Assembly (NCBI RefSeq): GCF_003058325.1
Contig: NZ_CP028843.1
Location: forward strand, 3,092,501-3,135,000
Direction of reading: 5' to 3'
DNA from: Methylobacterium currus
GTDB taxonomy: Bacteria > Pseudomonadota > Alphaproteobacteria > Rhizobiales > Beijerinckiaceae
Length of the DNA stretch: 42,500 nucleotides
Part shown: positions 33,605 through 41,428 of the stretch, one piece after another
Layout: each line of letters starts with the position of its first letter
How positions within the stretch are numbered: position 1 is the first letter of the stretch
Notes under the pieces: model-generated
The model's input: the letters and a program-made list of their open reading frames with translations, nothing else
Told to the model about the DNA's origin: nothing
Databases searched by the model: none
Program-made: the position numbers and the translations under genes

Positions 33605-34411
33605 CTATGCCGGATCCTGCGGCGGCCGATGGAGGAGCACGGCCTCGATCTCCGTCTTAGGATGCCGCGGATAGCGGGCCATGACGAGCGGGTCGTGGCC
33701 GGGCACGATCCGTTCTGGGTCGCCGGCGAGCCGCGCGAGGATACGCCAGCTCTCCATCATCGCGGCGACGTCGACCACGATCGGGAAGGGATTCTGCTGG
33801 GCGAGGTTCGCGTAGAAATGGGCGGCGTCGGAGGCGAGGACGACCGGGCCGCGCGCCGTCTCGACCCGCACGCATTGCAAGCCCCGCGTGTGCCCCGGGA
33901 CCGCATGGACCGTGATGCCCGGCGCGATCTCCCCCGTGCCGTCCACGAAGGCGACCCGCCCCTCGTAGACCCGCCGCACCATGGTGCAGACATCCTCCAC
34001 CGAGAAGGCGCCGCGCAGCCGCGCGTGGCACATGCAGCGCCCCGTCGCGTAGGCCATCTCGGCATCCTGGAGATGGAAGGTCGCGTGCGGGAAGGCCGAC
34101 AGGTTGCCGGCGTGATCGTAGTGGAGATGCGTGACGATCACGTCGCGCACCGTCGCCGGGTCGATGCCGAGCGCCCGCAATCCCTCCACGGGGTGGCGCA
34201 GCATGGTCCGGCCATAGGCCTCGCAGGCCGGCCAGTCGAACCCGGTATCGACGACGACCACCCGCTCGTCGTTGCGGATTACCCAGACGAAGTAGTCGAT
34301 GGGCATGGCCGCGTCGTGCGGATCGCCGTCGGGCGGCGCGTAGAGGAGGTTCGCCGATGCCGGCCGCTCATGCGTCGCGTAGCGCAGCGCGATGACCTCG
34401 TAGACCGACAC
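33605..34411 (-). CDS. Metallo-beta-lactamase fold lactonase (AttM/BlcC-like)
   Basis: The 268-residue protein has the complete dinuclear metal site: His95, His97, Asp99, His100 in THLHYDHAG, His174 in VPGHTRG, Asp195 in LASDAAHFY and His239 in VPGHDP. It is closest to the N-acyl-homoserine lactonase / gamma-butyrolactonase group (AttM, AiiB). These open the lactone ring of acyl-homoserine lactones or butyrolactone. The start is GTG 34411 with GGGGGGAGGT 5 bases upstream. It is third in the leftward operon after a PcaC-like gene and a hydroxyacid dehydrogenase, suggesting lactone catabolism more than quorum quenching, though both are possible. No signal peptide. Confidence 0.9.
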   Translation of the reverse strand: MSVYEVIALRYATHERPASANLLYAPPDGDPHDAAMPIDYFVWVIRNDERVVVVDTGFDWPACEAYGRTMLRHPVEGLRALGIDPATVRDVIVTHLHYDHAGNLSAFPHATFHLQDAEMAYATGRCMCHARLRGAFSVEDVCTMVRRVYEGRVAFVDGTGEIAPGITVHAVPGHTRGLQCVRVETARGPVVLASDAAHFYANLAQQNPFPIVVDVAAMMESWRILARLAGDPERIVPGHDPLVMARYPRHPKTEIEAVLLHRPPQDPA

Positions 34412-34445
34412 GCCGACCTCCCCCCGTCTCGCGTTGATGGTCCGA

Positions 34446-35345
34446 TCACTCTTTCGGTGGCGTGGGCAGCGCCGCCAGGAACGCGTCGATCGCGGTGTGG
34501 TCCGCCTCCGCCCCGAGATCCGCGAGGGCGTCCTGCCACAGGGCCGCGACCGTCCGCGACAGGGGCGCCGGGATGCCCTCGTGGCGCGCAAGATCGTCCG
34601 CGGTGCGCAGGTCCTTCGCCATCAGCGCCATGGAGAACCCCGACGTGTAGGTCTTCGGGATCACGTAGGGCTTGAGCTTGACGTCCGTGGAATTGTTGCG
34701 GCCCGTCGAGACGTTCAGGATGTCCGTCATCAGCGCCGGGTCGAGGCCGAAGCTGGCGCCGATGCGGAGCGCCTCGCAGGCGGCGGTGAGTCCCGCGGCT
34801 GAGACGTAGTTGTTGAGCGCCTTCATGGCGTGGCCTGAGCCGACCGGGCCGGTCTCGAAGAGGGAGCTGCCCATGCAGTCCAGGAGCGGCCGCACCGCGT
34901 CGGCCTTGTCCCCGCCGACCATGATGGCGAGGGAGCCGTCGACGGCGCGCTTCACCCCGCCCGAGACCGGAGCGTCGATGAGGACCACCCCTGCGCCGGC
35001 CAGTTCCCGCGCGAGGTCGCGGGTGCCGACCGGCGCCGACGAGCTCATGTCGATCACGATCGCGCCCGGGGCGAGGCACGACGCGACCCCGTCGGGGCCG
35101 GTGAGGACGGCGCGCACCGCCTTGCCGTCCGGCAGCATCGTCACGACGACGCTCGCCCCATCCGCCGCCTCCCTCGCCGAGGCCGCCGCCCGGCCGCCGG
35201 CCGCCACGAAAGCCTCGGCGGCCGCCGGGGACGGATCGAACCCGGCGACCATCCAGCCCGCCGCGACGAGGCGGCTCGCCATCGGCAGCCCCATCTTGCC
35301 GAGGCCCAGGAAGGCGATGCGCGCGAATGACGGGTCGAGGCTCAT
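34446..35345 (-). CDS. 3-hydroxyisobutyrate dehydrogenase family oxidoreductase (second copy)
   Basis: The 299-residue enzyme has GLGKMG (14-19), the substrate loop DAPVSGG (124-130) and catalytic Lys175 in GHAMKALNNY. Unlike the copy at 2042 it keeps the canonical substrate loop, so 3-hydroxyisobutyrate, tartronate semialdehyde or 4-hydroxybutyrate-like acids are plausible. It lies 34 bases before the lactonase start and 41 bases after the PcaC-like stop, all leftward. A lactonase would release a hydroxyacid that this enzyme could oxidise; that link is inferred. Confidence 0.9.
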   Translation of the reverse strand: MSLDPSFARIAFLGLGKMGLPMASRLVAAGWMVAGFDPSPAAAEAFVAAGGRAAASAREAADGASVVVTMLPDGKAVRAVLTGPDGVASCLAPGAIVIDMSSSAPVGTRDLARELAGAGVVLIDAPVSGGVKRAVDGSLAIMVGGDKADAVRPLLDCMGSSLFETGPVGSGHAMKALNNYVSAAGLTAACEALRIGASFGLDPALMTDILNVSTGRNNSTDVKLKPYVIPKTYTSGFSMALMAKDLRTADDLARHEGIPAPLSRTVAALWQDALADLGAEADHTAIDAFLAALPTPPKE

Positions 35346-35386
35346 GATGTCTTCATCCGATCGGTCTTCCCTCGGCGCGCAGCCGG

Positions 35387-35782
35387 TCACGTCTTGTCGG
35401 AGAGGGCGCCTTCGGCCTTCAGCACCTCGTGCGCGGCCTTGAACGCCTCGAGGCCGGAGGGGATGCCGCAATAGACGGTGGCGTGGAGCAGGATCTCCTT
35501 GATCTCCTCGACGCTGACGCCGTTGGCCAGCGCTCCCTTGACGTGCAGCTTGAGTTCCGCGGGCTTCGACAGCGCCGTCAGCATCGCGAGGTTGAGCATC
35601 GAGCGCGTCTTGCGGTCGAGCCCGTCCCGCGTCCAGGCATAGCCCCAGCACCACTCGGTCGTGATCCGCTGGAACGCCATCATGAAGTCGTCGGCCTTGG
35701 CGAGGCTGCTGTCGACGTAGTCCGCCCCGAGCACCGCCCGACGAACCTCGAGACCCTTCTCGAACTGCTCGCTCTCCGCCAT
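35387..35782 (-). CDS. Carboxymuconolactone decarboxylase family protein (PcaC-like)
   Basis: The 131-residue all-helical protein has GLEVRRAVLGADYVDSSL at 10-27, TRSMLNLAMLTALSK (59-73), ELKLHVKGALANGVSVEEIKEILLHATVYCG (76-106) and GLEAFKAAHEVL. These are PcaC-type marks; the CxxC of the AhpD peroxidase branch is absent. PcaC decarboxylates 4-carboxymuconolactone in protocatechuate breakdown, but no other pca gene is here. GGAGGT 5 bases before ATG 35782 is strong. It is first in the leftward three-gene operon and divergent from the LysR gene, which probably controls it. Confidence 0.92.
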   Translation of the reverse strand: MAESEQFEKGLEVRRAVLGADYVDSSLAKADDFMMAFQRITTEWCWGYAWTRDGLDRKTRSMLNLAMLTALSKPAELKLHVKGALANGVSVEEIKEILLHATVYCGIPSGLEAFKAAHEVLKAEGALSDKT

Positions 35783-35977
35783 CGTGACCTCCCTGACGTG
35801 TCTGTTTCCCGGGACGGTATCAGGCAACCGGACGGAGATCGACCGGGGCTGGCAGCGAAATCGGACGGCCTCGACCGGTATGGTGCCGCCCGCGGCGACG
35901 TGGAAGACCGGCATCGATCGTCCCCGGGATGCCGGCCCCGCTTCGGGATGCGACGAGATGCGACGAGATCCGAGATC

Positions 35978-36928
35978 ATGAACCCGCTCCGCCGCATGCT
36001 GCCCTCCAACCACGCCCTGTTCGTGTTCGAGGCGGTGGCGCGCAACACCAGCTTCACCCGGGCCGCGGCCGAGCTGAACGTGACCCAGCCCGCGATCAGC
36101 AAGGCGATGGCGCAGCTCGAGCGGCATCTCGGCGTGCGCCTGCTCGATCGCACCAACGAGGGAATCGCGCTGACCGAGGACGGGGCGATCCTGTACCGGC
36201 GGGTGGCGGACGGGTTCCGCGGCATCGAGGCGGCCTTGCGCGAGATCGACATCCGCCGCACCGGCATCGACACGGTCACGCTCTCCCTGTCCTCGGCCTT
36301 CACGACCCACTGGCTGATGCCGCGCATCAACACCCTGCAGGAGGCGTTTCCCTCGGTCGATTTCCGCTTCCAGCTCATCCCGGGGGCGCTTGCCGGCCCG
36401 GTCGACGACGTCGATCTCGGCATGCGCTTCGTCGAAGGGCCGGACCTCGACCACGAGGCCCTGTTCCTGATGAACGAGGTGATGCTGCCGGTCTGCAGCC
36501 CGGTCTATCGCGCCGGCCGGGAGGCCGACCCGGAGAGCCGCACCACCTTCGTCAACCTCACGGCCACCTCGCCGATGTGGACCGGCGGGGTCGATCCCGG
36601 GCCGGACTGGAACGGCTCGCGCGCCTCCCTCAACTTCTCCGACTATGCCGTGGTGCTGCAGGCCGCCCTTCTCGGTCAGGGCGTCGCGCTCGGCTGGATG
36701 AGCGTGGTCTCGCACTGGCTCGCCACCGGCGACCTCGTGCCGGCGGCGGAGCGCCTCACCCGCACGGCGCGGATGTGCCAGCTCATCCACCTGCGCTCCC
36801 GGCCCCTGCGCCGCTCCGTCGCCTCCGTGCGCGACTGGCTCGTCGCCGAGATGCAGGCCGACGTCGCGCGGGTCGACCGGCTCTATCCGGAGCTCGGGCT
36901 GATGCGGGCCTGCTTCGAGACCTCATAA
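35978..36928 (+). CDS. LysR-family transcriptional regulator
   Basis: The 316-residue protein has the LysR winged helix at 8-65 (ALFVFEAVARNTSFTRAAAELNVTQPAISKAMAQLERHLG) and a LysR_substrate effector domain from about 90. The style (SNHALFVFEAVARN, PSVDFRFQL, VDDVDLGMRF) is close to the GcvA/AmpR-like group. It is divergent from the PcaC-like operon with a 195-base gap and is followed 104 bases later by the polyamine-type ABC operon, so it sits between two candidate targets. The ribosome site is weak; two tandem ATGCGACGAG copies at 35948-35967 precede ATG 35978. A dyad overlaps its stop codon. Confidence 0.92.
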   Translation: MNPLRRMLPSNHALFVFEAVARNTSFTRAAAELNVTQPAISKAMAQLERHLGVRLLDRTNEGIALTEDGAILYRRVADGFRGIEAALREIDIRRTGIDTVTLSLSSAFTTHWLMPRINTLQEAFPSVDFRFQLIPGALAGPVDDVDLGMRFVEGPDLDHEALFLMNEVMLPVCSPVYRAGREADPESRTTFVNLTATSPMWTGGVDPGPDWNGSRASLNFSDYAVVLQAALLGQGVALGWMSVVSHWLATGDLVPAAERLTRTARMCQLIHLRSRPLRRSVASVRDWLVAEMQADVARVDRLYPELGLMRACFETS

Positions 36929-36940
36929 CCAGTGGTTATG
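36924..36940. promoter_or_regulatory. Candidate LysR-type operator overlapping the lysR stop
   Basis: CATAACCA-G-TGGTTATG is a perfect 8-bp dyad with a single central base. Its core TAACCAGTGGTTA fits the T-N11-A rule for LysR recognition sites. It lies 92 bases upstream of the ABC ATPase start, where an activator would bind. Confidence 0.6.
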
Positions 36941-37031
36941 GCACTGCGGATTTTTTCGACATTGAACCGCAGCGCCGCTTTTGTGAGCTTTCTCCTGTCG
37001 GTGGCACCGGACGCGAAGGCGGCATTCCACG

Positions 37032-38156
37032 ATGACGGCAGCGGGATCGAACTCGGGCGTGAAGGGCGGGCCGCTTTCCGGCGGCAGCATCGGGGTCTCG
37101 ATCCGCAACGCGACCCGGCGCTACGGCGCCTTCACGGCCCTCGACGACGTCTCGCTCGACGTGGCGCCGGGCGAGTTCCTGTCCCTGCTCGGACCTTCCG
37201 GCTCCGGCAAGACCACGCTGCTCGGCATCCTCGGCGGCTTCACGGTGCCGTCCTCCGGCAGCGTGCATTTCGGCGGGGTCGACGTCACCTTCGTGCCGCC
37301 GCACAAGCGCGGCATCGGGGTGGTGTTCCAGAACTACGCCCTGTTCCCGCATCTCAGCGTGGCCGAGAACGTCGCCTTCCCCCTGCGGGCGCGGCGCGAG
37401 CCGAAGGCCACCTGGGGCCGGCGCGTCGCCGAGGCCCTGGCGATGGTGGAGCTCGGCGGCTACGAGGCGCGGGCGATCTCGCAGCTCTCCGGCGGCCAGC
37501 GCCAGCGCGTGGCGCTCGCCCGCGCCATCGTCTTCCGGCCGCGTCTGATCCTGATGGACGAGCCGCTCTCGGCCCTCGACAAGCAGCTGCGCGAGTCGAT
37601 GCAGATCGAGCTGCGCCGGCTGCACCGGCAGCTCGAAGCGACCATCGTCTACGTCACGCACGACCAGCGCGAGGCGCTGACGATGAGCGACCGCATCGCG
37701 ATCCTGCGCGGCGGGCGCCTCGCCCAGGTCGACACGCCCGAGCGCCTGCACGACCGGCCGGCGAGCGCCTTCGTGGCGAGCTTCATCGGCGAATCGACCC
37801 TGGTGCCAGTGACCCGCTCGAGCGCCGACGGCGTCGCCCTCGGCCCCGCCATCCTGCGCAGCGCCCGGCCGCTGCCGGAGGGCGACGCGCTCCTCCTGGC
37901 GCTCCAGACCGAGAAGCTCGTCGTCGCCGGCGGGAGCCTGCCCGACGGCTACAACCGGCTGACCGGGCGCGTGACCGACATCGTCTACCAGGGCGAGAGC
38001 CTGAAGGTCTTCCTCGCCCTCGACGGCGGGCCGGAGATCTCCTTGCGCCAGCCGGCCCACCATGCCGGGCGCAGCGCGATCCCTCCCGTCGGTGCGCCCC
38101 TCACCGTCCTCATCCACCCGCAGGACACGATCGTCGTCCCGGCGGAACCGGCCTGA
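37032..38156 (+). CDS. Polyamine-type ABC transporter ATPase (PotA-like)
   Basis: The 374-residue ATPase has Walker A GPSGSGKTT (54-62), Q loop VVFQNYALFPHLSV (97-110), signature LSGGQRQR (152-159), Walker B LILMDEP (172-178) and a H-loop VTHDQREAL. A C-terminal TOBE domain (about 290-370) matches the PotA/FbpC group. It energises import with the permeases at 41429 and 42301 and the binding protein at 40261. It is the first gene of the operon. The ribosome site is weak. The ligand is judged polyamine-like from the binding protein. Confidence 0.95.
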   Translation: MTAAGSNSGVKGGPLSGGSIGVSIRNATRRYGAFTALDDVSLDVAPGEFLSLLGPSGSGKTTLLGILGGFTVPSSGSVHFGGVDVTFVPPHKRGIGVVFQNYALFPHLSVAENVAFPLRARREPKATWGRRVAEALAMVELGGYEARAISQLSGGQRQRVALARAIVFRPRLILMDEPLSALDKQLRESMQIELRRLHRQLEATIVYVTHDQREALTMSDRIAILRGGRLAQVDTPERLHDRPASAFVASFIGESTLVPVTRSSADGVALGPAILRSARPLPEGDALLLALQTEKLVVAGGSLPDGYNRLTGRVTDIVYQGESLKVFLALDGGPEISLRQPAHHAGRSAIPPVGAPLTVLIHPQDTIVVPAEPA

Positions 38157-38192
38157 GCCCCGTCGTCCCCCGATCCTTCGGAGAAGCCATCC

Positions 38193-38927
38193 ATGACCGC
38201 TCCCTCGCTCGACAGCTTCAAGGTCCTCACCTTCGACGTCGTCGGCACCCTGATCGACTTCGAGAAGGGCATCCTCGACCACCTCCGCGCGGTCTCCGGC
38301 CGCAGCCAGGAGGAGCTGAGCGACGCCCGGATCTTCTCTCACTACCTCAAGGGCCGCGAGCTGAACTACGAGCGCTCGAGCGAGGTGTTTTCCGACGTCT
38401 ACCGCCACGTCGCGAAGGAGCTCGGCTTCCCGAACGGCGACGCCGATGCCGACGCGTTCCAGCTCTCGGTGCTGCGCTGGCCGGCCTTCCGGGATTCGGT
38501 GGCGGCCCTGAAGCGCCTGCGCCGGCACTACCGCCTCGTCGCGATGACCAATGCCGACCGCTCGGCCTTCTCGTTCTACTCCCACACCCTCGGCAACCCG
38601 TTCCACGACAGCGTCACCTACGACGAGGCCGGCGTCGCCAAGCCCGACCCGCAATTCTTCGCCTTCAACCGCGGCCGCCAATCGGCCTTCGGCTACAAGC
38701 AGAGCGACATGCTCCACGTCGCCCAGAGCCAGTATCACGACATCGGCGTCGCCCGGGACCTCGGCTATTCGGTGTGCTGGATCGAGCGCCGCCAGGGGCT
38801 CGAGGGATTCGGCGGCACGCCGGAGCCGGCCCGGCTGACCACGCCGGACTACCATTTCCCGACGCTGGAACAGCTCGCCGACGCCGTCGACGCGGCCTTC
38901 GCGGCCGGCGCCCGGCAGGCGGCCTGA
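38193..38927 (+). CDS. HAD-family hydrolase, haloacid dehalogenase type II-like
   Basis: The 244-residue protein has HAD motif I TFDVVGTLIDF (13-23; nucleophile Asp15), motif II MTNAD near 117, and motif III-like GVAKPDPQFFAF with the conserved Lys. Motif I reads DVVGT, lacking the second Asp of phosphatases (DxDGT); this is the dehalogenase-type pattern (DVYGT in the type example), so phosphatase activity is less sure. It lies 36 bases after the ATPase gene and 2 bases before the oxidase gene, inside a transport operon. Its substrate may be a haloacid or other small organic acid; the operon partner is unclear. Confidence 0.87.
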   Translation: MTAPSLDSFKVLTFDVVGTLIDFEKGILDHLRAVSGRSQEELSDARIFSHYLKGRELNYERSSEVFSDVYRHVAKELGFPNGDADADAFQLSVLRWPAFRDSVAALKRLRRHYRLVAMTNADRSAFSFYSHTLGNPFHDSVTYDEAGVAKPDPQFFAFNRGRQSAFGYKQSDMLHVAQSQYHDIGVARDLGYSVCWIERRQGLEGFGGTPEPARLTTPDYHFPTLEQLADAVDAAFAAGARQAA

Positions 38928-38929
38928 CG

Positions 38930-40231
38930 ATGGCCGCCTTCCCGAAGCCTCCGGTCGCCTCCCTCTGGGCCGCCGGCGCGGTGCCGGCCGGACGCTTCGG
39001 GCCGCTCGAGAGCGACGTCCAGGCGGACGTCGCGATCATCGGCGGCGGCTATACGGGCCTCGCGGCGGCGCTGGCGTTGGCCGAGCGCGGGGAGCGGGCC
39101 GTGGTGCTGGAGGCGAGCACGATCGGCTGGGGCGCGAGCGGGCGCAACGGCGGCGGCGTCTCGGCGAAGTTCCGCCCCTCGTTCCAGGCCATCGCCGCGC
39201 AGCACGGAATCGCGGTGGCCAAGCGCATGCATGCCATCGCCTATGCCTCGGTCGAGACCCTGGAGCGGCTGATCGCCGAGCACGGCATCACGCAAGCGAG
39301 CTACGCCCGGGTCGGCCAGCTCAAATGCGCCCATACGCTCCACACGCTCGCGGCGACCGTCGCCGACATGGAATGGATGCGCCGGGAGATGGGCGATTCC
39401 TCCGTCACCGCGCTCTCCCGCGAGGCGGTGGAGGCCGAGACCGGCTCGACGGACTTCGTCGGCGGCGTGCTCTCGGCCAAGGCCGGCGGCCTGCACCCGC
39501 TCAACTACGCGCGCGGCCTGGCCCGGGCGGTCGATGCCAAGGGGATCGCGATCCACGAGGCGAGCCCCGCCCTGAGCCTCCACCGCGAGGCGGGCGGCAT
39601 CCGGGTCGAGACGCCGGGCGGTGCGGTGCGGGCGCGCCAGGTGATCGTGGCGACGAACGGCTACACCGATCTCACCGGGGCAGCCGCGCCCTTGCGCACC
39701 CGCCTGATCCCGTTCCGCAGCGCGATCCTCGCCACGGCGCCGCTATCCGCCAACCTGCGGGCCGCGATCCTGCCGAGCCGGCGGATCTACGTCGAGACGC
39801 GGCGGATGATGCGCTGGTTCCGCATGGTCGATGACCGGATGGTATTCGGCGGCCGCGGCGCCTTCGGGCGCGAGGATTCCGAGGCCGCCTTCGCCACGTT
39901 GCGCCGGGCGATGGTGCGCACCTTCCCGGCGCTCGCCGATACGCCGGTGGACCATCGCTGGTCGGGCCTCGTCGGCATGACGCTCGATGCGTTCCCGCAT
40001 GTCGGACGGCTCGACGACCGGGTGAGCTTTGCCATGGGCTACAACGGCGCCGGGGTCGCGATGTCGACCCATCTGGGAGGCCTGGCGGCCGCCTTCGCCC
40101 TCGGCGAGAGCCCGGACGTGGCGCTGCTCGGTGCCGGCGGCTTCAAGCCCGTGCCATTCTACGGCCTGCGCGAGCCGGCGATCCGGCTCGTCGCCGGCTG
40201 GTACCAATTCCTGGACGCGATCGGCCGCTGA
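38930..40231 (+). CDS. FAD-dependent amine oxidase, DAO family (gamma-glutamylputrescine oxidase-like)
   Basis: The 433-residue flavoprotein has the dinucleotide motif VAIIGGGYTGLAAALALAERG (34-54), then GWGASGRNGGGVS (near 63-75), typical of the PuuB/OrdL group. MGYNGAGVAMSTHLGG near the C-terminus is the second FAD contact. PuuB oxidises gamma-glutamylputrescine; related enzymes oxidise secondary amines or amino acids. No glutamylpolyamine synthetase (puuA) is in the window, so the substrate may be an unmodified amine. Only 2 bases separate it from the HAD gene. The operon suggests that the imported amine is oxidised by this enzyme. Confidence 0.9.
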   Translation: MAAFPKPPVASLWAAGAVPAGRFGPLESDVQADVAIIGGGYTGLAAALALAERGERAVVLEASTIGWGASGRNGGGVSAKFRPSFQAIAAQHGIAVAKRMHAIAYASVETLERLIAEHGITQASYARVGQLKCAHTLHTLAATVADMEWMRREMGDSSVTALSREAVEAETGSTDFVGGVLSAKAGGLHPLNYARGLARAVDAKGIAIHEASPALSLHREAGGIRVETPGGAVRARQVIVATNGYTDLTGAAAPLRTRLIPFRSAILATAPLSANLRAAILPSRRIYVETRRMMRWFRMVDDRMVFGGRGAFGREDSEAAFATLRRAMVRTFPALADTPVDHRWSGLVGMTLDAFPHVGRLDDRVSFAMGYNGAGVAMSTHLGGLAAAFALGESPDVALLGAGGFKPVPFYGLREPAIRLVAGWYQFLDAIGR

Positions 40232-40260
40232 ATACGGTCTTCAACAGAGGGGAAGTCGAG

Positions 40261-41316
40261 ATGGCGTCGCTCATTCGTACCACCGTCCTGGCCTGCCTCG
40301 CCTTGGGACCCGTCCACGTGGCGGCCTCCCCGGCTTCGGCCGCCGAGCAGATCACCTTCGTGTCGCAGGGCGGCGCCTACCAGCAGGCCCAGACGGTGGC
40401 GATCCTCGATCCGGCCGCCAAGGCGCTCGGCATCACGATCAACCAGGACAGCGCCCCCGATGCGTGGCCGGTGATCCGCACGCAGGGCGCGACCGGCAAG
40501 CCGACCTGGGACGTGGTCGACACCCCGATCCAGGATTGCCTGCGCGGCGGCAAGGCCGGGCTGATCGAGACGCTCGACTTCTCGAAGATCCCGAACGCCG
40601 CCGCCATCCCGGCCGCCTACAAGACCGAGTACTCGGTGCCCTACGAGTTCTATTCGAGCGTGCTGGCCTACAACAAGAGCAAGTACGGCAAGAGCCCGCC
40701 GCAGAGCTGGGCCGATTTCTGGGACGTGAAGAGATTTCCCGGCGCCCGGGCCCTGCGCAACCACCCGTTTGCGACCCTCGAGGCGGCGCTGATGGCCGAC
40801 GGCGTCACGCCGGACACGCTCTATCCCCTCGACGTCGACCGCGCCTTTCGCAAGCTCGAGGAGATCAAGCCTCATATCAGCGTGTGGTGGACCTCCGGCG
40901 GCCAGTCGGCCCTGCTGCTCCAGGGCGGCGAGGTCGACATGGAGATGATCTGGAACGGTCGCGCCGCCGCGGTGATCGAGGCCGGGGCGGATGCCGACTA
41001 CACGTTCAACCAGGGCGTCCTGCAGAATACCTCGCTCTGCATCCTGAAGAACGCCCCGAACCTCGCCACCGCGGTAAAGTTCGTCAATCAGGCGATCGAC
41101 CCGAAGCTCCAGGCCAACCTGCCGCTCAACATCCCGTACGGCCCGGGCAACCCGGCGGCCTTCGACACCGGCATCATCCCGGCTTCGCTCGCCGCCAAGC
41201 TGCCGAGCGCCCCCGACAATGCCAAGAAGCAGGCGGTGCTCTCGGCCGCGTGGTGGACCTCGGAGGCCGGCGACGCCACGCTCAAGCGCTGGGCCGAGTT
41301 CGTGCAGAAGAAGTGA
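40261..41316 (+). CDS. Polyamine-type ABC periplasmic binding protein (PotD/family 1 variant)
   Basis: The 351-residue binding protein has a signal peptide (1 to about 28, PASAA). The mature part begins EQITFVSQGGAYQQAQTVAILDP, and contains WDVVDTPIQDCLRGGKAGLIETLDF, YNKSKYGKSPPQSWADFWD and EVDMEMIWNGRAAAVIEAGAD. These match the PotD-like branch used for polyamines, opines and related amines rather than sugar binders. AGAGGGGAAG precedes ATG 40261. It lies 29 bases after the oxidase gene. A strong stem-loop follows, which may protect its mRNA so that binding protein exceeds permease. Confidence 0.93.
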   Translation: MASLIRTTVLACLALGPVHVAASPASAAEQITFVSQGGAYQQAQTVAILDPAAKALGITINQDSAPDAWPVIRTQGATGKPTWDVVDTPIQDCLRGGKAGLIETLDFSKIPNAAAIPAAYKTEYSVPYEFYSSVLAYNKSKYGKSPPQSWADFWDVKRFPGARALRNHPFATLEAALMADGVTPDTLYPLDVDRAFRKLEEIKPHISVWWTSGGQSALLLQGGEVDMEMIWNGRAAAVIEAGADADYTFNQGVLQNTSLCILKNAPNLATAVKFVNQAIDPKLQANLPLNIPYGPGNPAAFDTGIIPASLAAKLPSAPDNAKKQAVLSAAWWTSEAGDATLKRWAEFVQKK

Positions 41317-41331
41317 GGGTCGCGCCGCCGC

Positions 41332-41368
41332 CCTTGAACGCTTCCCCGCAGAGGGGGAGGGTTCGAGG
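41332..41368 (+). promoter_or_regulatory. Stem-loop between binding-protein and permease genes
   Basis: Arms 41332-41347 and 41353-41368 pair at 15 of 16 positions (two G-T pairs, one mismatch) around a GCAGA loop. It starts 15 bases past the binding-protein stop. No T-run follows. Such hairpins after binding-protein genes usually stabilise the upstream mRNA and lower permease output. Confidence 0.6.
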
Positions 41369-41428
41369 CGACGCTCGTCTCGCACTTCAGCCTTCGTCCC
41401 GCCGCTTCATCGCACCGGACACCCCGCC

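Noticed and set aside
35948..35967. Tandem ATGCGACGAG duplication just before lysR
   Set aside because: Two copies of 10 bp only; could be chance slippage and has no evident role.
35783..35977. Search for a LysR box in the divergent gap left of lysR
   Set aside because: Several short dyads exist but none has convincing T-N11-A symmetry, so no site was annotated.
36936..38855. Long leftward open frame opposite the ATPase and HAD genes
   Set aside because: It has Asp/Glu/Arg-rich translation typical of antisense GC-rich coding DNA, with no motif.
36932..38929. Apparent 1099-residue fusion reading into the FAD oxidase
   Set aside because: The first 666 codons lie out of frame with the real ATPase and HAD genes and show no domain; the oxidase proper starts at 38930.
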